A stretch of 64,000 nt of DNA from Macrothele yani (taxonomy: Eukaryota; Arthropoda; Arachnida; Araneae; Macrothelidae). The notes under the pieces were generated by a model. That model saw nothing but the letters and a program-made list of their open reading frames with translations, had not been told where the DNA came from and made no database searches. Location: NCBI GenBank assembly GCA_039090855.1, contig CM077011.1:22259001-22323000 (forward strand). The letters are read 5' to 3'. Both the position numbers and the translations under genes were made by a program. This document shows, in pieces, positions 42,405 through 52,830 of this stretch (the first letter of the stretch is position 1; each line of letters starts with the position of its first letter).

Positions 42405-42990
42405 TCAAAAAATAAGGTGAATATTTTTACTGAAGACAGAAATTTAGTAGCGAGTTACACAAATTAATTCCTTGTAAATTAACCTCACTCGGCACGCGTG
42501 CACTTCTTCCAGCGGTTCTGCCATTGTTGGAAACACCTATAAAATTTCTGTTTCGGAATGCCCTTTATAACCCTCCTTTGATGTCTTCCACGCAAGCAAC
42601 ACGTTAATCTTTCATAACAGCCTTAAATTTTGGGAACAGCCAAAAATCACTCGGTGCTAAGTCAGGTGAATAGGGGGAGTGTTGGCACCGGAATGGATAT
42701 TGCAGCAAAGAATTCGATGATCGGTTGAGCAGTGTGGCTTTAAAAGACGAGGAATGAACTTTGCACTGACACGTTTCATATTCAATTTGTCAGTGAAGAC
42801 AGCTTGAACAGAAACCAAACGACAGACTAGTCTCTAATGCAATTTCTCTTATGATGAGGAGTCAGGTCTTCCTGACCATGGCGTGAATTCCCATGACGTC
42901 GTCGCCGGTTACCACCGTTCATTGTCATCTAAGATGATATCCATCATCTGCAAAAGAACCGCGACCATCTACAAAAGAACCGCGGACATT
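42405..42990 (-). pseudogene. mariner relic with central deletion
   Basis: Minus strand, N-terminal part near 42830-42740: IREIALETSLSFGSVQAVF, then TDKLNMKRVSAKFIPRLL, the second helix-turn-helix and linker of mariner transposases. It jumps directly to the C-terminal part: SPYSPDLAPSDFWLFPKFKAVMKD near 42695-42620 (third Asp) and FQQWQNRWKKC near 42520. The segment with the first and second Asp is missing, an internal deletion of roughly 100 codons. Possible 3' terminal repeat 'aaggtgaggtcaaaaaataa' near 42398. From 42991 to 43243 nothing is recognised. Confidence 0.65.
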
Positions 42991-43269
42991 CAGCAGAAAC
43001 AGATGTCAGTTTTTCCTGCGTTTCTCTCGCCGAATATCCAAGGTGGAAACATAATTTCATGTTTGCATGTTCCTCGAAATTCGACTTCCCGGTAGCGTTG
43101 AATAAACAAGAAACACACGTTTACACACTTTGCTGTCTCGAGGACTAATGACAAAAAAAAAAGGTTGTTGATGACACCTCTCCTTTGTTTCCGCAGCTAG
43201 GGTGACTCCATTCACGTTACTTTTTCATCACCCTTCGTCGAAGTACACAGTCGTATCAGAATTATATGA

Positions 43270-44880
43270 CCATCTACCAAATGATGAGAAGAACCACCCT
43301 TGGCCCCAATGACAGCGACGAGTTGGCGTGGCATGGACGGAATGAGGCCCTAAAAGGTTCCCGAGGCACACGTGCCGATTCCAACTACAGCAGAGCACGA
43401 AAGTTCCGGATATGACGTGGTTGTTGGTCGGCACGTCGAACCTGTTGATCCAAATAGTCCCACAGGTGCTTCATGGGATTGAGGTCGGGCTATTCCCAGG
43501 GCCGGATTAAGGGGGGTCTACTAGGACTATAGCCTAGGGGCCCACCATTACCAAGGGCCCAGGAGGTATGCTGCTACACCGCAAATAGTATTACACAGCT
43601 TATAAATTTATATATATACAGATAAAGCAGTTTTAGTTTATTGTCTCATATGATTTCCACTCGATCACAAACATTGGCTGGAAGACAAACACATTTCAAG
43701 ACAGTGACTCACTATGTGTAAACATTTCATGTCGCTGTGTACAGCTGGGTCGGCGGGATAGTTTCAGATTTTACATTTCCATCCCCCCACACCTCCCTGC
43801 TTGCACTTGGAACAGTTAATGGGCAAAATTCACTGTGATTTCCCATTGCATAACAAAAAACATGCACCAAGAAAAGCTCACTATTCTAAATTATTGAAAA
43901 TTCCAAGACAAAATCTAGGAATCTTAAGCATTTAAATCCTGTCCTTCCGTGCTTTAACAGACTTCAATACTGATTGTCCGTCATAGGTTCTTTGGGGGCC
44001 CACTCAGATGTCTTACCCTAGGGGCCCATAAAAGCCTTAATCCGGCCCTGACGATTCCGCCGGCCAAGGGAGAACGGAGACATCGGTGTCGTGTTTCTAG
44101 AACCAATCACGTACCCCCTTAGAGACTTGGCAGGGCGCACTGAGCTGTTGATAGGCACCATCACCACCAGGGCAAATGTCCATCATGAAGGGATTCATGT
44201 GGTGAGTGAAGATGAACAGGTAGCCATTGGCGTACAGGGTCCCATCCTGTGGTACCATCCGTCTTAGGTCATACCCAGAAAACGTCTCCCAGACACGCAC
44301 ACTACCACTACCGCACTGCACTTGACCGAAAAGAGTGTCAGAGAACTGGTTCTCGTGTGTCAGACGCCGTATCCGCTACCTCCCGTCACTTCTGCGGAGT
44401 AGAAAACTCGATTCATGGGAGAAGGCAAACTTTTTGCTTTCTTGCACTGTCCAATGACGGTTGTCCCATGCAAACTGCAGGTGTCATTGCCGAAGGACCT
44501 GGGTTAACAACGACACCTTAAAGCAGCGTTCACTCCGCATACCAGTCCGCAACAGGGTTCGTTCTGTTGTCATCAGGAACTCGTAATTGGTTGCCCCAGC
44601 GTTCATATAAGCAGTCAATTCCTGCATTGTTGCGCGTCGACTGCCCTTTACTACACGACGGAGACGACGTTCTCCTCTGGGGTCGATGGCCTTTGGGACT
44701 CTACAGTTATGACATCGGGAGGTACTCTGTGTACCAGCGGTCCATTCTTGGTACACCCTTACTACAACACCTCGCAAACAGCCCACGAAGTTTGCTGTTT
44801 CTGAGATGCTTTCACCCTTGGCGCGGTAGTCGATGATCATTCCCGTTTGAATGTCCGTCAAATCACTACCTCTGTCCATT
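43270..44880 (-). pseudogene. Tc1-like transposase, catalytic residues lost
   Basis: Minus strand from ATG near 44879 (MDRGSDLTDIQTGMIIDYRAKGESISETANFVGC; an upstream in-frame ATG lies at 44897). The HTH region and GERRLRRVVKGSRRATMQEL are readable. Then FAFSHESSFLL near 44420 has His where the first Asp is expected; SVRVWETFSGYDLRRMVP near 44290 follows; YQQLSAPCQ near 44140 lacks the second Asp. After the MITE, DLNPMKHLWDYLDQQVRRAD near 43470 has Lys at the Glu position, and a C-terminus near 43310 resembles SMPRQLVAVIGAKGG. All three catalytic positions are substituted. Confidence 0.75.
43497..44050. mobile_element. hAT-type MITE (554 bp)
   Basis: Ends are cagggccggattaagg and the reverse complement of ccttaatccggccctg: an exact 16-base terminal inverted repeat; within it are a second pair (cctaggggccc / ccctaggggccc). 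Flanking 8-mers gctattcc and acgattcc agree at 5 of 8 positions, compatible with a decayed 8-bp target duplication. No coding sequence. CAGGGCCGG-type ends are common in hAT-derived short elements (general knowledge). It splits the Tc1 motif SPDLNP at the second codon. Confidence 0.8.
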
Positions 44881-45027
44881 GTGCTCAAGTAACGCATTAT
44901 GGCTCATGTGTCATGGCCGCCGCTTATATCTCCGTGTGGTCGACCTCGTCACGTGCACTCTGTGACGCGCTTGGGCGGGTACACTATGTTTCCGGGGGTG
45001 GTCATATTATTCTGATACGACCGTTTA

Positions 45028-47144
45028 TGCTCGTTAATATTAAAAAACTCCGTAAGACATTCAATGAAATGGGGCGTACAACTCAATTTAAAAGGTTTCA
45101 GTTTGTTTTTAACTGTGATGTAGACATGTTACGGTAGCTGAACACTCATTGTAATGAATGAGAACAAATGAAGACCATAAAGCACTAAAGTTGTTTTCAT
45201 TTATCTTAATGAAAACAAATATTCCGATTCAAGTCGATTTCAATTTGCAATTGAACATTTTAATGTGTGCTAGAATGTTTTCAGGCACTGAGTATGACTG
45301 TCATTTTGCTCGTTAAACAGCTTAGGCATTTATTCGGGCTACCACAAACCTGAAATTCGTAAAACGTTAACGCAAAATATTGAAAAAAAAAAAAAAAAAA
45401 AAAAGGAAAGTTATCCGGAAGAGCGGATTCCGTTGTTTTACATCCTTTTTTTTTATTCGTTACGGCCGAAAAATGTTGGAAGTGAAAGCATATTAGAACA
45501 AACCGCTAAAGTTTGAGCCTTTGCTTCAAAAAGAGAAGAAGAAAAGAGTGCAATAGTAAAAAAAAACCGGGGGGATGAGTGTAGCGATTGATGAGACTGG
45601 GGAAATAATTGAATTACACAAATGTGTATACACCAGAAATCCTCGAAATGATTTTCATCCCTTTCTCTAATTTTTTTTCCGATTCACGCATCTAAGGACT
45701 AAATAATGAGACTCCGGCAGCAAACAACATGTCATTAATGTGCTGAAATCTAGTTCTCCGCTATTTCCATCTACACGCTCGCCTCTTGCGAGAAATAATT
45801 TTTCTTTTCTTTTTTTATGAAGTATTTTGTTGGGTAAAAAAAACAGCAGGTTTATCAGTGCATCTTTTTTGTTCTTTCAGTTTTTCTACCCGAGCTATTA
45901 TTGGTCTGAGGGCAGCATGTTTTATTGGAAATAGCAAGAGAAATTATAAAGGTCATGGCGCGATAATAAATTACTGTGATTTTTTAAACGTCGTCTCTCT
46001 GATACTATAAAATTAGTAGTTTTCATGTTCATTATGTAGTATTAACTGTTTTCAATTTCTCTTTTTTGTTTTGTAAAAGCGGATTTATGCTGCAAGCAAT
46101 AGTGACATTTAAAAATAATAAAGAAAGATTTCTGTAGGTTTTTTTTATTTGAGCCCGGTGCTAAAGCAAAAGCCTCATTATGAACCAAAAGTAAATATAT
46201 CAAATAAAAGAAGAGTATACTCCAAAATAAAAATAATTGAAGCACCTTTTTTTTGTGTGTGGGTTTTCCGAAAATCGGTAAATTGAATGTGACACTATTG
46301 GAAAATCAAATATAGAAAACTCTTTTTTTATTAACCATAACTTGTGCAATAACGCTTTTCTCGCCGATATTCAAGATTAAATCAGACAAGGCGCTGCACC
46401 ATACACAACATCGATTTCGGTAATAGCAGATTTGCCTGATTTAGTCTTGTCATGTTTTCAGCTGGTTGTGATACACTGATCGGACTTGAGGTTATTTGAA
46501 AATAATTATTTGTTTCTTTAAAGTTGGATACGAATTTAAAATCTTGCTGTCACTTTAAAGCTTTTAACCCATTTTAGCTCCCTTGGTACGCCTGGAATAT
46601 TTTGTGACATAGTGTGATACGTATCGTTGCTCTCTGGACCAGCGTGGCACCTACGTTGCTCTCTGTCATAGTGCGGTGCGTATTATTCCTATGTGACATA
46701 ATATACGATTTACAACATAGCACTGGGACATAGTGTGCCATGTACCTTTTCTCTGTGACGTAATATGTTTCATAAAACTGTACTGTTGCATACAGTGACA
46801 CGCAACATTGTTTTGTGACGTAATGCATCATGCAACTATGCTATGCGGCGTAATGTGCTACGGAGCGTAAAATATTGACATACTGTGACACTTATGGTTA
46901 TCGGGTTGAATCTGTTCCTGTGTTTATGTTAGATTCTTTCATAAACTAATGATAACTTATCGTCACTAAAAATGTAGTGTAAGATTTAGTTAACTTTTTC
47001 CAGCGATACTTTACAGTCTCTGCTACATAGAGACCGCTGGATTCTTGTACGAGTAGAGAGAAAGAGAAGTTAAATTTTTATGCGTTTTTTAACACACACA
47101 CACACACAAGTGTAATGATGAGAGAAAAAGTGTTGAACGCATAA
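45028..47144. other. unassigned spacer with low-order repeats
   Basis: AT-rich; A-run at 45384-45403. Between 46600 and 46870 a loose repeat of 'tgtgacataatatg...catag' type recurs about every 35-60 bases. A CA run lies at 47093-47107. No gene motif found. Confidence 0.4.
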
Positions 47145-48070
47145 TACACTGGCGTGCAAAAATTAAAGACGAGACGGTTTTTCGAATGTAACGTCGTGCA
47201 GAAGTGCTTCACATTGACTCAAATTATACCATAAGATCCTCAAGGTGTAAGAATATGAGACAAGTGAGCAAAACCGTCCAAACAAGGAATCCAAAGGATA
47301 CAAAGGCACTTTATTGAAAAGGTAGCTTCGAGCACAACTGGACAGAAGACAGAAACGTCCATGTGACAGGCGGCTGCCAAGAAAAATCCAGTCTTTAGTA
47401 GGGGATATGATCACCCCTGACTGCGTTGCAGGATTTACAACGTCTGTCCATGCTGAGGACGAGATTGTCAAGGAGCTATTTAGGCATCGCGGCGCATTCC
47501 TTTTGTAGCGCCGATCGTAGCTGCGGAATCATTGCTGGCGGCTGGTGACGTGCTGCCAAGTGTTTCCCGAGAAGGTCCCACACATGTTCGATTGGATTTA
47601 GGTCCGGGACCCTTGTGGACCAATCCATGCGTTGAATATCTTCACTCTCCAACAGCTCTGGGACAGCCACTGTACGAGGAGGTGTAGCGTTGTCGTCCAT
47701 GAAGAGGAACTCAGGACCCACAGCACCTCTGAACAGACGCACGTGAGGCAGGGGAACCTCGGTACAATAGCGGACACCAGTGACTGAACCTCCTTGGAAG
47801 ATGTGGAGGTCAGTACAGCTATCAAGCATGATACTTCCCCAAACAAGAACTCCGTCACCTCCAAACCGGTCCCTTTCGATGATGTTGGAGGTGTGATTGA
47901 GTGTTCCTTGCTCTCTCCAGATGTGTATACGTCCAGAATCAATCGTCAGACTAAATCGGCTCACCTCCGTAAAGTCTACCTCCTTAGTGGTCTTTCGGTC
48001 CGTTATGCCTGCTCGTTCCGCTGTTATGCTAATTTCTCCTCTTCGTCCTTAATTTTTGCACACCATTCTA
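47145..48070 (-). mobile_element. Tc1-like element, family 1, copy 2 (internally deleted)
   Basis: Termini tacactggcgtgcaaaaatt (47145) and reverse complement tagaatggtgtgcaaaaatt (48070), the same as copy 1 at 858-2901. At 926 bp it lacks about 620 bases relative to copy 1: the 5' leader (to about 47972) joins directly to the segment just before the first catalytic motif. It therefore has both ends but no DNA-binding domain, the arrangement of a non-autonomous derivative. Confidence 0.88.
47476..47964 (-). pseudogene. Tc1-like transposase catalytic domain, family 1, copy 2
   Basis: 162-residue open frame on the minus strand, uninterrupted: SRFSLTIDSGRIHIWREQG, RDRFGGDGVLVWGSIM, VRLFRGAVGPEFLFMDDNATPPRTVA (second Asp) and VPDLNPIEHVWDLLGKHLA (Glu intact, codons ATC GAA). 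Second Asp to Glu spacing is 34 residues. The motif before SRF reads TEV rather than TDE, so the first Asp is lost, and the HTH domains are deleted. It is the best-preserved family 1 C-terminus and serves as the reference for the broken copy 1. Confidence 0.85.
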
Positions 48071-48390
48071 TTATGTATATCCAAATTCAGTTTTAATAAA
48101 TTAAGCAGATCTGGTCAATTTTACAACTTAAGGTGAAAGAGAGTGTTTACACTCATGTACATAAAAGACAAAGCGTCTGAAAGGAGTCGAATTACGACTT
48201 TGATTTTTACAGTATATGCTAATCAGGCAATGTCGTAGAAAACATTAGCATTTCGGCGTCGTAGCGGAATGCGCACAGTGTCTACACAAATCAGATCGCG
48301 CAACACCACAGACCAGAAAAGGGCATTTTTACAGTTATAAGTGTCCTGTGTCTCGGTCGGATATCAGTGCTTTGTCAGCAGTTGGTAACG

Positions 48391-50560
48391 ATGCCACTTC
48401 GTCGTGTAAGACAGTCATACAGACACATCAGCGATTTTGACAGCGATCGAAATATCGGCCTTACGGGCTACAGTGCTTCCCTCAGGGAGATTGCCGGCCA
48501 TGTGGCAAAACAGTGAATCCGTTTGTAGCAAGAGTGTGCAGGGAATGGTTCGAAGAATAGCGTTGGACGCGAAGAGAAATTTCTGGATGTAGTACACAAA
48601 CAATGCCGAGAGTTAACCGTCACCTCATGAGGATTTCTTTCACTTCTCATCAACGGCGTCCGCACAGTAGTGGCAAACTGTGACGCATTTGCCCATGTCA
48701 TCTGTAACAATACGTCACCAGTTATTACAGTTCAGACCACAGGCTTGTTGGCATCTTCTCATGCTGACTTTGATAGCGCAGCAACGGACTGCCAGTCTGT
48801 AATCGTGCATCAAATGTAGAGAGTGACGTGACGAATGGCACAGTATCGTACACAGGCAATGTTCTTTCACGAAACGCTCTCCCGTTTAGGCGACAATGAT
48901 GGACACATTTGTATCCGTCGAAGACGCTCTTCCTTTTAGGCGAAAGGATGGACGCACCTGTGCCCGTCGAAGACGCTCTTCCGTTTAAGCAAAAATGGTG
49001 GACCCATCTGTGTTTGTCGAAGACGATCTTTCGTTTAGGCGAAAATGATGGACGCATCTCTGTCCGTCGAAGACGCTCTTCTGTTAAAGCAAAAATGATG
49101 GACCCATCTCTGTCCGTCGAAGACGCTCTTCCGTTTAGGCGAAAATGATGGACGCATCTCTGTCCGTCGAAGACGCTCTTCTGTTTAGGCGAAAATGATG
49201 GACCCATCTCTGTCCGTCAAAGATGCTCTTCTGTTTAAGCAAAAATGATGGACCCATCTCTGTCCGTCAAAGACGCTCTTCCGTTTAGGCGAAAATGATG
49301 GACCCATCTCTGTCCGTCGAAGACGCTCTTCCGTTTAGGCGAAAATGATGGACCCATCTCTGTCCGTCGAAAACGCTCTTCCGTTTAGGCGAAAATGATG
49401 GACGCATCTCTGTCCGTCGAAGACGCTCTTCTGTTTAGGCGAAAATGATGGACCCATCTCTGTCCGTCAAAGATGCTCTTCTGTTTAAGCAAAAATGATG
49501 GACCCATCTCTGTCCGTCGAAGACGCTCTTCCGTTTATGCGAAAATGATGGACCCATCTCTGTCCGTCGAAGACGCTCTTCCGTTTAGGCGAAAATGATG
49601 GACCCATCTTAGTCCGTCGAAGACGCTCTTCTGTTTAGGCGAAAATGATGGACGCATCCTTGTCCGTCGAAGACGCTCTTCTGTTTAGGCGAAAATGATG
49701 GACCCATCTCTGTCCGTCGAAGATGCTCTTCTGTTTAGGCAAAAATGATGGACCCATCTCTGTCCGTCGAAGACGCTCTTCCGTTTATGCGAAAATGATG
49801 GACCCATCTCTGTCCGTCGAAGACGCTCTTCCGTTTAGGCGAAAATGATGGACCCATCTCTGTCCGTCGAAGACGCTCTTCTGTTTAGGCGAAAATGATT
49901 GACCCATCTCTGTCCGTCGAAGACGCTCTTCCGTTTAGGCGAAAATGATGGACCCATCTCTGTCCGTCGAAGACGCTCTTCCGTTTAGGCGAAAATGATG
50001 GACCCATCTCTGTCCGTCGAAGACGCTCTTCCGTTTAGGCGAAAAGGATGGACCCATCTCTGTCCGTCGAAGACGCTCTTCCGATTAGGCGAAAAGGATG
50101 GACGCATCTGTGTCCGTCGAAGACAGGAGAGAGGCGTCGAGAAGAATATTTTCTCATCATGGTATACCGCACCAACACATTATGGCCTAGGGTGCTATGG
50201 GATGAGAAAGCAGATTACCTTCCCGTGAAAGTACCTACCACCATAACGATTTCACATTGCGTCAATGACATTCTATGGCCTGTCTCCCTTCTGTGCCTGC
50301 AAGTTGCAGCGGCAACACATTGCATGTTGCAGCGAAAACACCTGTCTTCTTCAGGGATAACGACGTTCCATTTCTGCAGTGGCCGACTAGGTCGCCGGAT
50401 CTATCACCCATAGTAAATTTATGGGACATGGGTGCAGCGGTGCGACCGTCCGTGAATAACTCTTGATGAACTTTGGACGCAAGTCAATACAGCTCGAATG
50501 GCTATTCCACAGGACACCGTTCACATATTATTTGATTCGATGCCTCAACGCGTACATTAG
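48391..50560 (+). pseudogene. Tc1-like transposase relic containing a 50-bp array
   Basis: ATG 48391 (MPLRRVRQSYRHISDFDSDRN) opens a degraded HTH part (ASLREIAGHVAK, TAG... further pieces near 48650 and 48740: VTVQTTGLLASS, DFDSAATDC). At 48880 the stretch SRLGDNDGHICIRRR enters a 50-bp repeat array. It leaves the array at 50120 as KDGRICVRRRQERGVEK, continues with HHGIPHQHIM, VAAKTPVFFRDNDVPFLQWPTRSPDLSPIVNLWDMG near 50330-50440 (second-Asp region eroded; Val instead of Glu in PIV) and ends near 50560. Motif order on both sides of the array matches one Tc1 gene. Confidence 0.7.
48892..50125. repeat. 50-bp minisatellite, 25 units, with 250-bp higher-order repeat
   Basis: Units begin at 48892, 48942, 48991 and then every 50 bases from 49041 to 50091. 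Consensus: gaaaatgatggacccatctc tgtccgtcgaagacgctctt ccgtttaggc. A set of diagnostic variants (gacgcatc; ttctgtttagg; aaagatgctc; tttaagcaaaa) recurs at 49151, 49401 and 49651, so five units have been amplified together. In one frame the unit reads ENDGRISVRRRRS, matching the Tc1 segment in which the array sits. The 50-base length rotates the frame, giving long artefactual open frames on both strands. Confidence 0.95.
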
Positions 50561-51049
50561 ATTATATAAGCCAGAGATGCCCTCACCGATTATCAGTTAT
50601 ATCGACGCACCTGGTAAGTATGGCATCGAGATGACAATAATTTGTTCTCTGTTATCCTGTAAAAATCAAAGTCGTAGTTCGATTCCTTTCAGGTGTTCTG
50701 TTTTTTTACGAACATTAGTGTACTTAAGTTGCAAGAAGTATATATTTCAAAATGACCCTATGTAGACAATAAAAATGCTACAGTTAAAACGTTCCCTGAG
50801 GGGTCCAGATCCACCACTAAACTCCTCATGAACACGTCCCAAAATATAATATGAACAACTGATTAAGTCGGTCATTTGTGGAAAGAAAGTTCGCCGCTTC
50901 AATCGTGAGCGACACGGTGGAATATAAACTGTCGCACCTCCCGAATTTGGAATTACTACTTCCATGGAAGGACGAAAGCCGATGTTGTAAGACAAACACA
51001 TCATCCATCACCCACTGCGAATTTGGTCTTTTCTTGAAGGAATTGTTAG

Positions 51050-51960
51050 ACGTTATCAATCGGTCAATACGAGCCCGTCTCGACGGAATGGTTAGAAACA
51101 ATCATGCGGCCAATTCGAGCCCGTCTCGAAAGAGTTAGAAACCGTCACTCGGCCAATTCAAGGCAGGGTCGAATGAATGGTTAAAAGACATCACTCGGCC
51201 AATCCTATGCCATATCGAAGGAAAGGTTAGAACCAATTACTTAGCTGATACAAACCAGTGTCGAAAGAATGGTAGAAACTGTCGTTCGGCCGATTGTAGC
51301 CCGTCGCGGAGGAATGGTTAGAAACAATCACTCGACCATTTCGCGTCCGTTTCGAAGGAGTTAGGAATCATCACTCGGCTAATTCTAGGCCATCTAGATG
51401 GAAAGGTTAGAAACAACACTTGGCCAATTTAAACCCTTCTTGAAGGAATGGTTAGAAACCGTCACTCGGAGGAATGATTAGAAACAATCATTCGGCCAAT
51501 TCGAGCCCGTCTAAAAAGAGTTAGAAACCGTCACTCGGCCAATTTGAGACCGTCTCGAAATGAATGGTTGGAAATCATCACTCGGCCAATTCCAGTTAAT
51601 TTCGAAGAAAATGTCAGAAACTATCACTTGGTCAATTCAAACCCGTCTTCGAAACCGTCTTTCGAACGATTGGAGCCCATCTCGGAGGAGGGGTTAGAAA
51701 AAATTACGTGGCCAATTCGAGCCCGTGTAGAATGAATGGTTAAAAATCATCACTCAGCCAGTTCTAGTTCATTTCAAAGGAAAGGTTAGAAACAATCATT
51801 TGGTCAATTTAAACCCGTCTCGAAGGAATGGTTAGAAACCGTCAGTCGGCCGACTGGAACCATCTCGAAGGAAAGGTTAGAAACAATAACTTGGCCAATT
51901 CTAAGTAATCTCAAAGGAATGGTTAGGAAGAACTACTCGACCAGCTTTAAGCCCCGTTAC
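51050..51960. repeat. about 45-bp minisatellite, roughly 20 units
   Basis: Unit contains 'ggaatggttagaaacaatca' and 'ctcggccaattcgagcccgt' with 'ctcgaa'. Starts of the ggttagaaa motif lie near 51088, 51133, 51177, 51222, 51268, 51313, 51356, 51401, 51446 and onward to 51913, mostly 43-46 apart. Variant forms (with 'aaaggttag' or 'gagttagaaaccgtc') recur in the same order near 51133 and 51520, hinting at higher-order amplification. No source gene recognised. From 50570 to 51050 and from 51961 to 52600 I see nothing certain. Confidence 0.9.
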
Positions 51961-52609
51961 CTCTGTACACTAGCCGTAATTCACAGAACATCTTAAGCAA
52001 GCGGTCTAGCGCATCGGCTCTCATTCACAAATAAAGGAGTATCTACTACTGCAGTATATGTAAATGCTAATGGCTGATGGCGTTTTGCCTTGCCTCTATA
52101 CAGAGCGTACACAATATTCAAATTAGGTTAACGTATGTACTAAACATTAAAAAAACCAAGGATTTGCGAGAATTCAAAAACGTTTTAACCACAGTCACAC
52201 GTCTTCATGTCCAAAAGGGATAAACGTGGCAGGAAAACTATACCAAATAAGCGTTAACGTATTGCCATGAAGAGGATCATACTCTTACGATCTCCCCCCC
52301 CCATTAGTTCTGGAATTAATGGGCGTGGTGGAGGTGTCAAATTAATTAGGTATTAATTAAGTTCTAGGCTGTATTGGAAAAAATACTGCAAGTGTACCTC
52401 AACGTACTGCGGAATTCAACCAGGCCAAAAGCAGCTCATCTCAACAAGAGCCATGCGTCAAAGAAATTGGAACTCTTTTGTCAATTCCGAAAATAATTGT
52501 CTAAGCAAAAAACAGAAAAAAATCCTCTTATATGGGTGCTCAGAACGCGTGACCTGACATTTGTGTAATACGTAGAAAAAAGTAGTGTGGTCAGTTGAAT
52601 CATGCGATA

Positions 52610-52830
52610 TATTGTTTTGTGCTAATGGTCGACAAAGAGTGTAGCCAGAACATCATGAAACAACGCGCCTGGCATACCTTGTAAACAGAATCCAAGCATC
52701 TGGAGGTGGCAACAAGCAGTGGTGGACGTTATGTTGGTACGGACTCGGTCAATAGGATGGCATGCAGAGAATCTCTGAATGTTGTGGCCTACCAAGCGCA
52801 CCCGGAAATGTTAAAGTGCAGTTTCCTGCA
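52610..52830 (+). pseudogene. Tc1-like transposase fragment
   Basis: Around 52625-52690 the translation reads ANGRQRVWPEHHET, resembling the DGRVRVWREQHE segment after the first Asp of one Tc1 group; near 52765-52800 another frame reads ESLNVVAYQAHPEM, resembling the stretch before the second Asp. Both are in the expected order and spacing. Catalytic motifs are not readable. From 52831 to 55000 nothing else is recognised; several open frames there (53281-53505, 54619-54816) have no known motif. Confidence 0.4.

Larger units (their letters stand above)
43244..45027 (-). mobile_element. Tc1-like element split by a hAT-type MITE
   Basis: Termini: left tacacagtcgtatcagaatt at 43244 and right reverse complement taaacggtcgtatcagaata at 45027, continuing into atgaccacc on both sides, with TA at the ends. 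Excluding the MITE (43497-44050) the element is about 1.23 kb, a normal Tc1 size. The gene inside is broken and has lost key catalytic residues. Confidence 0.85.

Noticed and set aside
48725..50413. Open frames of 80-160 codons on both strands over the 50-bp array
   Set aside because: The repeat lacks stops in several frames; motif similarity is to Tc1 only in one frame per unit.
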